Counted from the first letter of the stretch, positions 27,864 through 38,957 are shown. The stretch: 60,172 bases of DNA from Gracilaria vermiculophylla (GCA_019155205.2 JAHNZQ020000308.1:4834916-4895087), one strand, 5' to 3'. Numbers and translations are program-made. The notes: generated from the sequence alone by a model not told the origin.

Positions 27864-30067
27864 TTAAATACTATGTTTCTGTATACCGTGACACCCCTTA
27901 ATGTGTCTCATGAAACAATCTCTGTTTCTACAAGTTTGACATAAGAATACTACTTTTTCTTTCCTTGAATAGCATCCAGAACATATAAACTTCGATTTCG
28001 TATTACCTCTGCAATAATTGCATCGTCCTTGATATAAAGCTTTTGTAATCATTTCATTTTTTGTTTTTCTTCTCCTGTTGGTTTGCATTAAATGCAAGCC
28101 CGTGCTAGCAAACATTGGCTGTTCAATATTATTTTCATTTTCCGGTTCATTTCTTTTCATTAAAGCAGTTGTGTCCTAAGTATAGTCTATTATTTCATTA
28201 GCCAGCTTACAATAAAAGTCATGTGGACTTTCAACGCTCCTGCTTCCATTTGCTGCTTAATACAGTTTCCATGCATCCACAATGCAAATTGCTAAAAGGG
28301 AGTAATTGACTCAAAATGACCACTCTTTCACTTCTATTTTCTTTTCCAGACTTAAATCATCCTATCGGCATCTGTTATGGCGATTAATCATCGAACTTGT
28401 TTTTTTTAATATTCTTCACAAATCTCAGGAATTGCAACCTCAAATTCCATTTTCTGAGAAATAGTTCCCTCCTGTCTCCATCTCTCCCTAACAATAAGAA
28501 TACCAGGATTACCTGTGCTCGAGGTTGAAATAAAGTACTTTCTATCTCGATCCATCCACATTACGGCCATCATGTCACTATTAGGGACGCTTCCTTTTGA
28601 AATCATATATACAAAGTCGCCTCTATTCCTCAAAGTGATTTTAGATAAGTGTTTCATAGGAAACTCCCGAGATGGATTTTTGATTACCCCAATAAGTCTC
28701 AACCCTTTTCCTATGAGTGCTTTAGCGGTGTTGATGGATGCAAGAAAAGAATCAGCGCATACCAAACGATCTGATCCAAACTACGGTGGTTTTAAACGGA
28801 GTAGAATAGCGGTTTCATGAGCATTATCGGAATCCAGAATCCTGTTCCAGATTATTAGCACCCATATTGAGTTCAATATTCAGCAATGTACCTCTTCGTC
28901 CACAACAGACAGCTTTCATTTAAAGCCCATTTTCGGGCTTTCTATCCAACGCGGTATAATGTGCAAGCCCCACATCAATCCAACGATCTCTTAATCCGCA
29001 CCACCGTGACATTGCTTTGTCAACACATAATGCATGTGATGGCGTGACAAAAAAACGGCCATGATTATTGACCGCTTTCACAAAATCGGCAATAAATAAC
29101 CATCTCACGATTCCTTGCTCTTCAGTTACACCATTTCCACTAAAACATATGCAACTTTTAAGCGATTCAAATCTGTTGCGTGACATGCCAAACCCAATTT
29201 TAGGTAGTGGAATGAACTTAGAAAAAGGCTCAATACTCCAAAGATCGCGTCTGTTCGAAAACTCAATACGAGTCATTAAAATAAGAACTCCGAAAAGTTT
29301 GAGTACCTCCACTCCTGATGCCCTCCGAGCGTCTTTGCTTTCTAGTCGGATATTTGTTCTGCTTACAATAAATTCCAAATGAGGCATGGGAAACATCGAG
29401 ACAAATAAATCCAATGCAGTCATTCCTAAAAGAACGGAACGCGGTGAGATAAAATCTCCTGCTGGACCAATAACTTTCCACTGATGCATTTGCATACAAC
29501 CATTCAGAGGACTCAACGTCGTACAGGTTTCCCATTTCCGACCACGAACAATAGTTGACTGGCTGATTGTATGCAGATTTTGATCATCTGGCTGTTCTTG
29601 CAAAATTTGCATATTCGGTGATGTAACAATCGCTTCTTCTTCAGCAGTTTCGATGTTACTCGCGTCAATCGACTAATTTTGTTATTCGGCAGCGTTCGTG
29701 GTCTCGTCAACACCGGTACCGAGTTTGAGACTGTATAAAGGCAGAATAACTTCTTTTTCACGATTGGGTAAACTAAAGTTTTCCGTCAAGAATGACAGAT
29801 TTCGATTGTTGATTCTGCGAACATCAACATTTTGAACTTTTCCTCTGACCGTTGTGGAATTCCATAAAGATCCATAATAGCGTTTACATTCCGTGTCACT
29901 GGTAACCAGGCGAGCGCGGCTGTTGACAGTTGTTCCAGCAGTTCTGCAAGGACCTGTGGACGATGCCATAGTTTACGAATGTTGTTGATGGCTCTGATTG
30001 ATGTAACAGTCACAATTGACCCTTTGTTGTTGTGGACACAGTTCAGTGCTGACGGCGTCGACAACAT
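27864..30067 (-). pseudogene. piggyBac-like transposase (DDE_Tnp_1_7), broken
   Basis: Pieces in different frames follow one another from right to left. The N-terminal region includes RYYGSLWNSTTVRGKVQNV and NREKEVILPLYSLK (29682-30067). The core (28920-29612) reads TALDLFVSMFPMPHLEFIV through LCVDKAMSRW, carrying the first catalytic Asp. The next piece (28406-28765) has VCADSFLASINTAKALI (second Asp) and MAVMWMDRDRKYFIST (third Asp). The C-terminal Cys-rich zinc-binding domain (27864-28160) has CNYCRG, CSGCYS, CQTC and DCFMRHIKGC. Catalytic residues remain, but frameshifts and stops separate the pieces at about 29650, 28900 and 28300, so it is not functional as it stands. Confidence 0.85.
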
Positions 30068-30176
30068 GATAAGGATATCAGAACAAGAACAATTGGGAAA
30101 AGTTTTAATGTTTTCACCTAATTACAAAGTAATTTAAATTGACCTCATATGAGGTCGCTGGTCAGATAGACACTAG

Positions 30177-30778
30177 ATGCTTCCATAAAAATATGCGTTC
30201 AAGTCTCTCTACTATAAATTATGTTACACATTGTCAAGAAACTGGCTTTTTGTACATCAATATTGTGGTTTTGATTCAAAAGCACCTTTTCTGATGCATT
30301 TTTAAAAGGTTCAAACCCTTTACGACAAATTTTTATTGCACATGCTACAATCCTTGCCATCTCTCTTTGTTAGTCCGCGTAACAAACCGCGCTGGCCACC
30401 TCGCATTCTGCTCGCGCAAAAGGCGGAAAAATAATATATTTTCAACAACAATAACTTGACTGATTTCGCGCAATGCACAGACCAATAAAACTTCCACGCG
30501 AAACCTATGCGAGCACTATGGCCCTGAATGCTTCTAGCCAAAGCATCCATCCATCAAACGCGCAGCCACTCATCTGTTTACCCTACAACCCAAGAAATAC
30601 TGCTTGAGTCCAAGTCTCAAAGTCTTACACCACAGACCAAATCATCAGAAAGTTTTTGTTCCGAGAAAGAATGGTAGACTTTCAACATAACATTACTGAA
30701 CACGGAAATTGAAAACCATAAATAACAACGAATACAAAAAATTAACTGCAAAAAAAACGTTAATGAAATGAATAGGAG
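30177..30778. other. AT-rich spacer between the piggyBac and Tc1 elements
   Basis: About 600 bases with no recognisable coding sequence. It may be part of an older, unrecognised element. Confidence 0.4.
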
Positions 30779-32000
30779 TACAGACTGTTTCAAAAAATTT
30801 TGACATGCTATGAAATCTCTAAACAACTACCAAACGCTTTCTGTACGCTAACAAAAATAGGTTTCAGAAAACATTAAATTCAGAAAACCTTTTCAAAAAC
30901 ATATGATCATCAATAACTAATCTTCACTGCACGACGCTCATTAGTTTACATAGCATCATTTTGCTGCATATCATTTTAGCAACGAGATTTATTTTTTGTA
31001 CATTTGAAACTATTATAAATTTACAGCAATTCTAATTTCAATATTTGAGTTCAAAAGCTGTCTGAAATTGCCGGCTACACGCATGAAAAATCCTTGTCAG
31101 CAGTGCCCAAACGTTTTCGGTTGCGTTCAACTCTTGTTAGCGCGCCAGGCACTCTAAAACAAGTATTTCTGACTCTTGTAGCCAATTTTTGATTAAAGAC
31201 GAGGTGTGTATTGGAGGGTTATCTCGTTGGAAAATCAATTTTTTTTCATGAAAACATTAACCAGAAGGGAGTAAATAGTATTCCAAAAGCTTTTGGTACT
31301 TATCCGCGTTTATGGTTGTTTCAGTAAATGCAATTTCAGAGAAACCTTTTTTAGAAATTCCAGCCTAAACCATTCCACAATCTGTACCTGAATGCTTCGT
31401 ATGAAACTCATAACCTTCTTTAAAAACATAATGCCAATAAAATTTGTAACAATCTGTTCCGTCTAAATTCAACTTCTTTTCAGTAATAGAAATAATATTT
31501 TTTCATTCTGTTTTCCAGTGGGCTTTTCCAACACACCAGTGCACTCTATTCTGCTTATGATGCTCTTGTAAAAAGAAATTTGTTTTTTTTTTCTTACAGG
31601 TAAACAAATTTGTGATGTTTATCTGTCTATATACAGTTGATTTGAAAACGTCGCGATTGAGATTTATTCTACGTTTTTTGCACGATAATTTTCCTTATTA
31701 GAACTCTTTTTTAATTTCCCTTTTGTTTGCTGCACTGAGCTTCTTAAGGCGTCCCAGAAATCGTTTTAATCCATTACGATTCGGAGTTTTATGAAAAGTG
31801 GCAATTGTGACTCTAGAACGCCATAATCTTTTAGCGATGGCATGTTGGAGTGTCTCTCGGCGTTTCATTTTATGGTTCGAAGCTGATCTTGCTTGGAAAG
31901 TAGAGGACCTCGAGCGATTTCTACTAGAAATATGACGGTGTACATATCTATTGAAAGGATTCTACATAGACTATGTACAAAATCTAGGCAACAGTACAGT
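30779..32000 (-). mobile_element. Tc1/mariner-like element, copy 1 (decayed)
   Basis: The left end TA|cagactgtttcaaaa and the right end, read inward (tactgttgcctagattttg), are imperfect inverted repeats sharing ctgtt and attttg with a following atg. The interior matches copy 2 (56125-58140) over most of its length. The reverse strand reads the Tc1 pattern, with an NWLQES segment and an N-terminal SPGRPK-like region, but with many stops. No open frame of useful length remains. Confidence 0.75.
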
Positions 32001-32052
32001 TTTGGCGCACTTCTTAGGGGAAATATGATTTTGACTTTAGGGAAACTGTAGG

Positions 32053-32290
32053 TTGAATAAAGCTTTACTTGAGTGGCCCAAAGCCCCTATTAATCGAGAG
32101 CACTACGTCTTTATATAGACTATAAGTTCTCCCCATTTGAGAAATCTAGAACAAAGTTGTAAGTTGTCCAGCACAGAAAGCTGAACTGGCCAGCTTTCAG
32201 AAACTTCTAGTGACGTCGATGAACTATCCTTCGACATCACATGAAATAAAAAAAAATTGTACCATGCAAAACTATTTTCACACATTTTTG
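32053..32290. repeat. Dispersed repeat, copy A
   Basis: About 240 bases beginning ttgaataaagctttacttga, including aatcgagagcac and tctagtgacgtcgatgaact. It is clearly related to 40808-41045 in the same orientation. It is non-coding; class unknown (solo LTR or non-autonomous element). Confidence 0.7.
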
Positions 32291-32308
32291 AATTGCAACG
32301 CCCTCTAG

Positions 32309-32770
32309 TGTCTATCCGACCGGTGCGCTGACCTCATATGAGGTCAAATTGACCTCATATGAGGTCAGCGCACCATCACGCAAAATTAATAATAAAAAAT
32401 TGGAATTTGACCCGTAGGCCAATATTTTGGAACTTTTAAATTTAAAAACCTGGTATGCGGGATTGCCTGTGAACAATAAATAGTTGTAGAACACGTCCTG
32501 AGCTATCACAGCAGCTCAGTGGTCATCAGACTACATGCGAGCAACTAATCCTGAGTTCGAACCTCGCTGAGTTTCTAAAAACTCAAAAACTCCTTCGGGA
32601 GCTCGACTAATTCTAAAAATATTTAAACTCTCAGAACGTTTTCAACACCCACTTGAACAGCAGACAGAATAAGGTGACATCTGTTAAAGGGGCAGTTTCG
32701 TAATAGAGTTTAAATAATCTAGCAAGTCTAAATAACGCGGATTGAATTAGTAGGGGGCTTAAGGTAAAAG
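32309..32770. mobile_element. piggyBac-like element, copy 2 (left end, cut by the assembly gap)
   Basis: The sequence repeats 27339-27800 with moderate divergence and is again preceded by CTAG (32305-32308). It differs in having two tandem 16-bp palindromes (32330-32345, 32351-32366), which together make a 53-bp perfect palindrome. The tRNA-like module is present at about 32505-32642. The rest of the element falls in or beyond the N gap; sequence after the gap is unrelated. Confidence 0.85.
32505..32642 (+). ncRNA. tRNA-like Pol III-type module inside piggyBac copy 2
   Basis: It has the same layout as in copy 1: A-box-like gcagctcagtggtca (32511-32525), B box gagttcgaacctc (32553-32565), a six-base-pair hairpin gagttt/aaactc (32569-32584), a C(UUCG)G hairpin (32590-32601) and TTTT (32639-32642). 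The first hairpin is longer here than in copy 1, and the A-box is closer to a tRNA A-box. One T-stem pair is lost. Confidence 0.4.
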
Positions 32771-32870
32771 NNNNNNNNNNNNNNNNNNNNNNNNNNNNNN
32801 NNNNNNNNNNNNNNNNNNNNNNNNNNNNNNNNNNNNNNNNNNNNNNNNNNNNNNNNNNNNNNNNNNNNNN
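32771..32870. other. Assembly gap (100 N)
   Basis: Exactly 100 undetermined bases, a conventional placeholder of unknown true size. It hides the remainder of piggyBac copy 2 and the left edge of the next element. Confidence 0.99.
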
Positions 32871-33714
32871 GCGAAGTAGCACTATATAAGTTGTGACTTG
32901 AGCACCTCCAAGTAAACTCCGAGCCAGAGCTGGCGAACTTCCTTTCATTCCCCCATCCTTTCTTCAACTTTCCCTTTCCCAGCTATAACCTCTATCAACC
33001 GGTAGTGCGCGTGTCGCGCGCCGTGGCACGCGCACGGCAGTTGTTCATGGCCGGATGTCTACAGTATGAGCGCCGGTTGGCCCATGCGATGCACGGTTAA
33101 TTTAGTATTCTTCGCTAGTTTAATTATTTAGCTATTTAGGCCATTGCGGCCCTAGAGCAACTGTACTTAGCGCGTCGGCACTTCGACCGTCGCGCCCAGT
33201 AAACCGTACCAGGCGGTTTCTTCGGTCTGACTTTCCGCCCACGCGGGTATCTCTCTCCACCTTGGAGAATTACGCCGTGGACTACGGAAGCAAACCAGCC
33301 GTGGCGCCGAGAACCACTGTCTGGACTGTGCTTCCTTCCCTTAGGTTCACCCTCGTCCGAGACTATCCCCATAGGATCTCCGGTCTACCCCTTTTTCACT
33401 ACGTCCACCTCCCGCTCAGCGCGGCTTGCACGATGGTCGCAGTGCCCAATATCTTACCTGGCTCCGCGGAGATAGCCCGACATATTACAGAGAAATCTCA
33501 GCGTACTTACGGAAACAGCCTCAAGCACAGGACTTGTTGGATCTTCAGTTTCTCCACTCGTCATCCTCCTGCACCCGTTGCGACGGCTTGGCCCCGAAGT
33601 TACGCCCGGCTCGCGTGCCTCTCCCGAGGATGGCTCTGCCTCTGAACTACCTAGCGAGAAGGAGGTTCGAACATCCTCCGTGGTGATTTCCCCTTTTTGG
33701 GATACAGCACGACA
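32871..33714 (-). repeat. Probable 3' LTR of the gypsy-1 relic
   Basis: Read on the minus strand, the sequence begins tgtcgtgctgta directly after a polypurine tract and continues to the gap. This is where the 3' LTR of the leftward-reading gypsy element should be. It contains no coding sequence I recognise. Its TATA-like actatataag at 32881 reads on the plus strand, which does not fit. No matching 5' LTR was found on the other side, so the call rests on position and the TG start. Confidence 0.4.
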
Positions 33715-33716
33715 AT

Positions 33717-33757
33717 TTCCCCCCCGCCAACCCCCCCCCCCCCTCCCCCCGCGGGTT
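33717..33757 (-). other. Poly-C / polypurine tract (G-quadruplex-prone on the minus strand)
   Basis: On the plus strand this is almost all C, in runs of 8, 14 and 6 or so separated by gccaa, t and g. On the minus strand it is a G-rich polypurine tract between the end of the chromodomain frame and the presumed 3' LTR, the normal place for the plus-strand primer of an LTR retrotransposon. Confidence 0.55.
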
Positions 33758-33770
33758 ATTGAGGTCTCCG

Positions 33771-34133
33771 TCAATGATATTTCTGTAGTATTCTTGCTTG
33801 ACGAACATACTGCGGCGATAGTCCAGTAATGATTCTATCTTTGTCAAAAATTAATGATTTCTTGGTTTCCCACTCAGAGTTATGAGTGGGCTCTCCTTTC
33901 ATTAGAATCAGACACTGACATCCCCGTCTTTTTTTCCTGTGTAAGACAATAGCAGCATCTTCATATTCTTTGCCTTCTTCTGTTTGTATCGGGTCTGGTC
34001 TTGGCTGAACAGATGCAGCTACATCAGGTGGTTTTTCCTTGTGAGTTATCGTACGGCTGACATGGACAATAGGATAAATTTTGATATGATCAGGCAGCTC
34101 AAGCTTCAAAGCATGCTTTCCAATTATCTTCAC
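33771..34133 (-). pseudogene. gypsy-1: integrase C-terminus with chromodomain
   Basis: The frame reads HALKLELPDHIKIYPIVHVS, the standard gypsy link between integrase and chromodomain, then a divergent chromodomain-like tail (GCQCLILMKGEPTHNSEWE). It is separated from the integrase core (34329-35090) by about 200 bases containing stops. Chromodomain integrases are known to steer insertion to particular chromatin. Confidence 0.7.
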
Positions 34134-34328
34134 GATTTAGAACGAACCGAATCTTCTTGCACTTAGTTTATTAGATTCTTGAGAATTCGCATATGCATCA
34201 TTGAACAATGACCTGTTGAGACAAACTTTTTCTCCAACTTCATATTTAGGAACCCGATACTTCATAACTTAACAATATGCACTTTGGTTAGCTTTTGTGA
34301 TTTTGTGATAGTACTGTGCATCCTAGAG

Positions 34329-35090
34329 TCAGTTCAACGTTTCCTTGAATTTTTCCACATTTTGCATTGATATCTCTCTTCTTGAAAGCATATCAAGCGG
34401 AGGCTTCGGTGTCCATCCGAAATCCAATTCAAACGGTGGCATCCGAAGATCATCAGTCACTGCAGAGTTGTGTGAAAACTCAGTTGCAAGCACCGGGTCA
34501 TCCCAGTCATTTTGATGGTAAGGGCAGTAGCAATGTAGAAAGTTTTCAAGCATTCTGTTCATGATTTCAGTCGCTTCATCAGGCTGCGGACGTTTTCTCG
34601 TAGACGTTTTCAACTTAACTCCATAGAGCTTCATCAGATGATCCCAAAACGTGGATTGGAACTTTGGGTCTCGGTCGGAGTTTTTGCTGTATGATATTCC
34701 AAGGTGCTCAAAAATTATTGAGAAAAAGGCATTGGCTGTGTCTTCACCTGCATCGTTAGTAGTGCGACTAATGAAATGAAATCTTCTGGTCAACTGATCA
34801 GCCCATGTAGATATCGCATGAAACCCACCTTTAGGCTTAGTTAAGGTTACGATAAATTCTTTAGACAATGAGCCCCATCTTCTCTCTGGTAACTCTAATG
34901 ATTCGGGGTCGTGTAAATTCTTCTCATTTGAGTCCTTAAACTTCTGACACCTTATGAATCCTTCGACAAACTTCCGAACATCTGGACTCTTGTGCCTCCA
35001 GTGAAAATCACTAAGACTCGACAGTGTCTTTGCAAACTTAAAATGGCCACCCATCTTCGAATCATGCGCTAAATGCAGCACATAGTACAC
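34329..35090 (-). pseudogene. gypsy-1: integrase zinc-binding and core region
   Basis: The frame contains the H2C2-like segment (HDSKMGGHFKFAKTL to RCQKFKDSN) and the integrase core: GGFHAISTWADQLTRRFHFI, the second Asp in NSDRDPKFQSTFW and the third acidic residue in EATEIMNRMLENF. The first catalytic position, normally Asp in D-F-I-V, is Glu (KEFIV). This change and the surrounding stops argue that it is inactive. Confidence 0.8.
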
Positions 35091-35099
35091 GGACTTTCT

Positions 35100-35492
35100 C
35101 TATATGCAAAGCTTTACATTGTAGAAGAGTCTTTGATCATCCTTTGCGACCATTAAGGGTATCTTTTCCAGTTTTCGTCTTTGAATCCGATCGTCTGGCT
35201 ATTCATCTTCCATGGTTTTTAGAACGGGTCTAGTGAATTGGTCCTCATCGTGTCGAGCAAACATGTCTTCATGATTTACATATGGCACTTCAACTTCATT
35301 ACATAATAAGCCAGCGTCCTTCTTTTCCATAACATGAGGAGCTCTAGGTAAAACATCTCCTAAGACGTGTATCCTACCTGGTTTAAGAGTTATAGGGAAA
35401 ATCCTGAAGTTTACAACAGTTTCAAGCCATCTCGAATTTTTTTCTGCTTAGTTTCGGTTTTGTAAAGAAACTTTTAAACACTTGGTTGTCGG
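35100..35492 (-). pseudogene. gypsy-1: RNase H, downstream part
   Basis: Broken frames read TDNQ followed by FKSFFTKPKLSRK, then a region with GRIHVLGDVLPRAPH-like residues and the linker toward integrase. It resumes the RNase H sequence interrupted by the pogo element immediately to the right. Several in-frame stops are present. Confidence 0.6.
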
Positions 35493-35494
35493 TA

Positions 35495-37597
35495 CAGTGG
35501 GTGGCACGATATAGTGCCACCCCGGTACACACCTTGAAGCATGGCACTATTGCTCAGTGCGCTTTATTCAGTTCATGGTTCTAAAGCAGGTGTATCAGCA
35601 CTGATTGGAGGTCTACCGTAGCACTTCGGTTATTAAAAGTTGGCGAGTACATTTCTTGTACTCCGTTCTCTTTCTTTCGATGAAGCAGCGTTTCGCCTTC
35701 TGCAGATAGTAAGATGCGTCTCGCATGTTGCTATCATACGCGCAACGCTGTAGAGCATCAAATGGCGCTGTAAAAGCAAGCTCGGAGGGTAGCAATGCAG
35801 ATATGACGGTCTCCCCGTCGTCTTCAGAATTATTCAAGTCCTCAGTAGGTTCCAAACCATTGGTTACACCCTCAGAGATAAATGCATCTTCAACCACTGC
35901 CCTAGAAATGTCAATGTTCTCTTCAATAACAAACCAATTCTCTACGTCCTCTTCATTAATAGTCTCACAAACCTGTTCATAAATTGGGTCACGGCGATCT
36001 AAAGAAAGGCTCAATGCTTCCAGCATCTTTAAGACATCCTTCGTGTCTGTCTTTTCGTCCACCACATTCACCTTACCTTCACTAGCGGTTAACTGTGAAA
36101 CGTGCTGCGCCGGTAAACATTTCGATTTAACCCAACATCGAGCAATAGCACGCTGTGTTACTTTACTCCACGATTCAACGACCATGTGCGCCACGTCCAA
36201 CAAATGCGGCTCAAAACCTTCTCTTAAACCTTTCATTCCAGCACGAAGTGCAGCGTTGCTGTCTCTTCTCTGCTGTCGCGTTTCAATGTCCGCCAAAATG
36301 CGGTTCAACAGCAGATGTCTGTAATTAATTTACCCAGTCGCAATGATGCCCAGATCCATAAGCTGATGGATAACGGTGCAGTTTGGCGGCAATGTCATGA
36401 TTGTTACCTGCTCATTTAAATCTTTCAAATACGCTCCATGAGGACCACAATTGTCCATCAGTAAGGCAACGGGAGGGGACGTCGTCTTCCTTATGAAGGG
36501 TGGAAACACATCGTAGAACCACTTACGAAACGTTGAAGTGTCTGAACAGGCGTTTTTCTGACTGAAATACGGAAAAGGAGGATGTCCAAGTCGGAAACAC
36601 CGTGGGTTCTTAGATTTCCCAATGATAGCCATCTGTAATAATCTGAGTGCCGTCCGCATTGGCGCACACGTAAGCCGTTATGCGGTCCTTGCTCTTCATT
36701 GCCTTAGTCCCTCTCACCGTTTTTCTATCTTCCTCTTCGACAATGTAGGTCTTGCGCGGAAGAACCTTGTAGAAAAGACCAGTTTCATCAACGTTGTAGA
36801 TGCAGTCCACGTCATAGGCGGACAGCCTTTCTATCAATTGCGCCATTTCCTTTGCCACAAGAACGACGGAAGCACTGCCAGCTTCTCCGTGTAACGCGAC
36901 CGATCGTAAGCTGTGGCGATGTATAAACTTTTGCACCCATCCAATCGAAGCGCGAAAGCGCTTTAGCCTCATGTACTCATCACAATCTTTGTTTTCCATT
37001 TCATCGCAGAGGCGATTGCGTATCATCAGTGCTTTTTGTTGGAGTACTGATTGGGTAACTGGCATCTTCATCGAACGAGCAAGGTGAACAAAGTGGAACA
37101 ATCGTTCTTCAATTATCGGATATGCCGGTGGCCGCAGTGATTTCCGATGCAACGACAATGTGCTTGACTCCATTTGCTTGAGCAAAATTGGTGCTCTCTT
37201 CTTAAGGGCTGTGATGGTTCTTCGAGAAACAGAGAACTTCTGCATTACCACGGATGCTGTGTGTCCTGTGGACAACAGCCGTGACGCTTCGATTTTCTGC
37301 GCCACATTGAGCCGTGTACGTTTCGGCTTCTCAATGGTTTTGGATGTCGTGTTTGGTGACATCGGGAGAGTTGACGCTTTGCTGCTAGTTATGTAGTGTG
37401 GGCTCGAGAGATATGTGGGGAAAGAGCATTTATGGCTTGATCAGAGTACTGGGGCCCGTTTTTGCAAGTTACTTGCGCGCCAAATGCGTTTTGTTTCGAT
37501 GCTTCCCAAATCCCGCCAAAACTGTGCCAACGGTCCTGGGGTAGCGATATATAGAAGTTGACACTAATCAAACGAGCACTATATCGTGACCCCCCTG
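35495..37597 (-). mobile_element. pogo/Tigger-like DNA transposon nested in gypsy-1
   Basis: The ends are imperfect inverted repeats: cagtgggtggcacgatatag on the left and, read inward on the right, cagggggggtcacgatatag. The element sits inside the RNase H region of gypsy-1. TA flanks the left end; the right flank is CA, consistent with a TA target duplication with one transition. Length is 2.1 kb, with a single broken transposase gene inside. Confidence 0.88.
35613..37362 (-). pseudogene. pogo/Tigger-type (DDE_1) transposase, two frameshifts
   Basis: The ATG at 37362 opens the N-terminal helix-turn-helix (AQKIEASRLLSTGHTASVVM, SVSRRTITALKKR), then a CENP-B-like second DNA-binding region (WVQKFIHRHSLRSVALHGEA) and IYNVDETGLFYKVLPRK with the first catalytic Asp. 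Near 36650 the frame shifts to IIGKSKNPRCF and LLMDNCGPHG (second Asp), with LPPNCTVIHQLMDLGIIA (third Asp). Near 36320 it shifts again to the C-terminal region with Asp/Glu-rich segments (to 35613). All three Asp of the triad are still legible. With only two frame breaks it is the least decayed DNA transposase here. Confidence 0.85.
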
Positions 37598-37599
37598 CA

Positions 37600-37760
37600 T
37601 AGACTTTGAGTTCCGACCCTTCCAAAGAATATGTGAACCTATTAATGATTGAGATAAGCCCAAGAAGCTCTCTGTCATTAGCTGTATACACAGACTCTGT
37701 TGGGGATATATTTTTTCAATAGAAGGCAATAACGCAGTATCTTCCATTCTCATCACGTTG
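37600..37760 (-). pseudogene. gypsy-1: RNase H, upstream part
   Basis: The frame reads YTANDRELLGLISIINRF and SLEGSELKVY, the conserved gypsy RNase H segment, and stops exactly at the pogo insertion point. The next residues of the domain continue at 35492. Confidence 0.7.
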
Positions 37761-38957
37761 TGTCACAGTTCCATCAACAGCGGTCGGTTAAGCATCAATG
37801 TGACATTTGAAGGGCTTGCTTCAATCTAGCGATACCAAAATTGGTGCATTTAGTATTGCCTCTCTTAACTTCTGACAGGCTTCAAGACATTTTTCATTCC
37901 ATATCTCGATACATTGACATTCCTTTGTCAGATTCGTTATTGCAGCAGCAACTTCTTAAACATTTGGTGTAAAACGTCGAAATATTTGCAGTAGTCCCAG
38001 GAAACTTCGAACTTCAAAAAAGGATTTCGGCTTTGGCCAAGTCTTTAGTACTTCGAATTTTGATGGGCTCAATAAGTATTTTTGAAGCTCATCATATGCA
38101 GGCCATGCCCTCTTATCCTGAGCACTTTATCTTTTCATCTGATGCAAAGGCAAATGCTAATATTCGAATGATGAGATAATTTGCACAAGTACAAGGTCAT
38201 CAATATTTTTATGGCATTCATGACAGACCATCCTTGACGGCAACGAATCCTAGGAGGTCGATCTCTGTTTTCATCAACTCACAATATTCTAGGGACACAA
38301 ACAATTTGTTTTCTTCCAATTAACGCATTATAGTTTCCAAGTGCTTAAAATGACTTGCTTCGTTCTTACTGAAAATCCGAAGACCATCCATATGTACCAC
38401 CAAAACGTCCTGAATAAAATCATAAACGAGGTGTTTCATCAACGTTTTAAAACTCGCTGGAGCATTACAAAGCCCCATGGGCATAAAAAGATAATTAAAT
38501 TTCCCATGCTTTGTGTTGAACTCAATCTTCTCGATATCTTCTCGTTTCACCCGTATTTGATGGCGTCATTTCTTAAGATCTAATTTAAGGAAAACTTTTG
38601 CTCCTCCTAGCCTACCAATCACCTCATCGGATCTTGAGATGGGAGCTTTATTTTTCTAAGTGAGTGCAATAAGTGCTCGATAGTCTACAACTCTTCTTAA
38701 TTTTCCGTTTTGTTCCACGAAAATAACAAAGCTCCATATCATGCTTTGCTTAGTCTTATCTTCCCTGATTTCAGTAACTTCTCTACGTACTTCTTTGCTG
38801 CTTCTAACTCGACAGTAGACAGCTGGTGAAACGGACGTTGTGGAGGCTTCGAGTCTTCTTCAACCTTGATCTCGTGATCAACGGATCTCTTTCGTCGCAT
38901 TCCAGGCGGCAACTCTATTTTGAAAACAGCCTCGAATTTTGCAAGCAGTCGCTTCAA
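37761..38957 (-). pseudogene. gypsy-1: reverse transcriptase
   Basis: Broken frames run from the RT entry (FEAVFKIELPPGMRRKRSVD, 38739-38957) to the palm segment (38320-38550): FNTKHGKFNYLFMPMGLCNA PASFKTLM and VVHMDGLRIFSK. The active-site box, normally Y-x-D-D, is HMDG here, so the second catalytic Asp is lost. Frameshifts lie between the pieces and stops follow. Confidence 0.8.

Larger units (their letters stand above)
27339..30172 (-). mobile_element. piggyBac-like DNA transposon, copy 1 (terminus to terminus)
   Basis: The left end opens tgtctatccgatcggtgcgc and the right end, read inward, opens tgtctatctgaccagcgacc. Both have the 16-bp palindrome gacctcatatgaggtc just inside (27360-27375 and 30141-30156). 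CTAG flanks both ends (27335-27338, 30173-30176). The minus strand carries a broken piggyBac transposase (27864-30067). The 500 bases inside the left end include a tRNA-like module. A second copy of this end lies at 32309. Confidence 0.85.

Noticed and set aside
33262..33829. Plus-strand frames after the gap as a host gene or gag
   Set aside because: Frames shift repeatedly, no domain appears, and the position fits the 3' LTR of the leftward gypsy element better.
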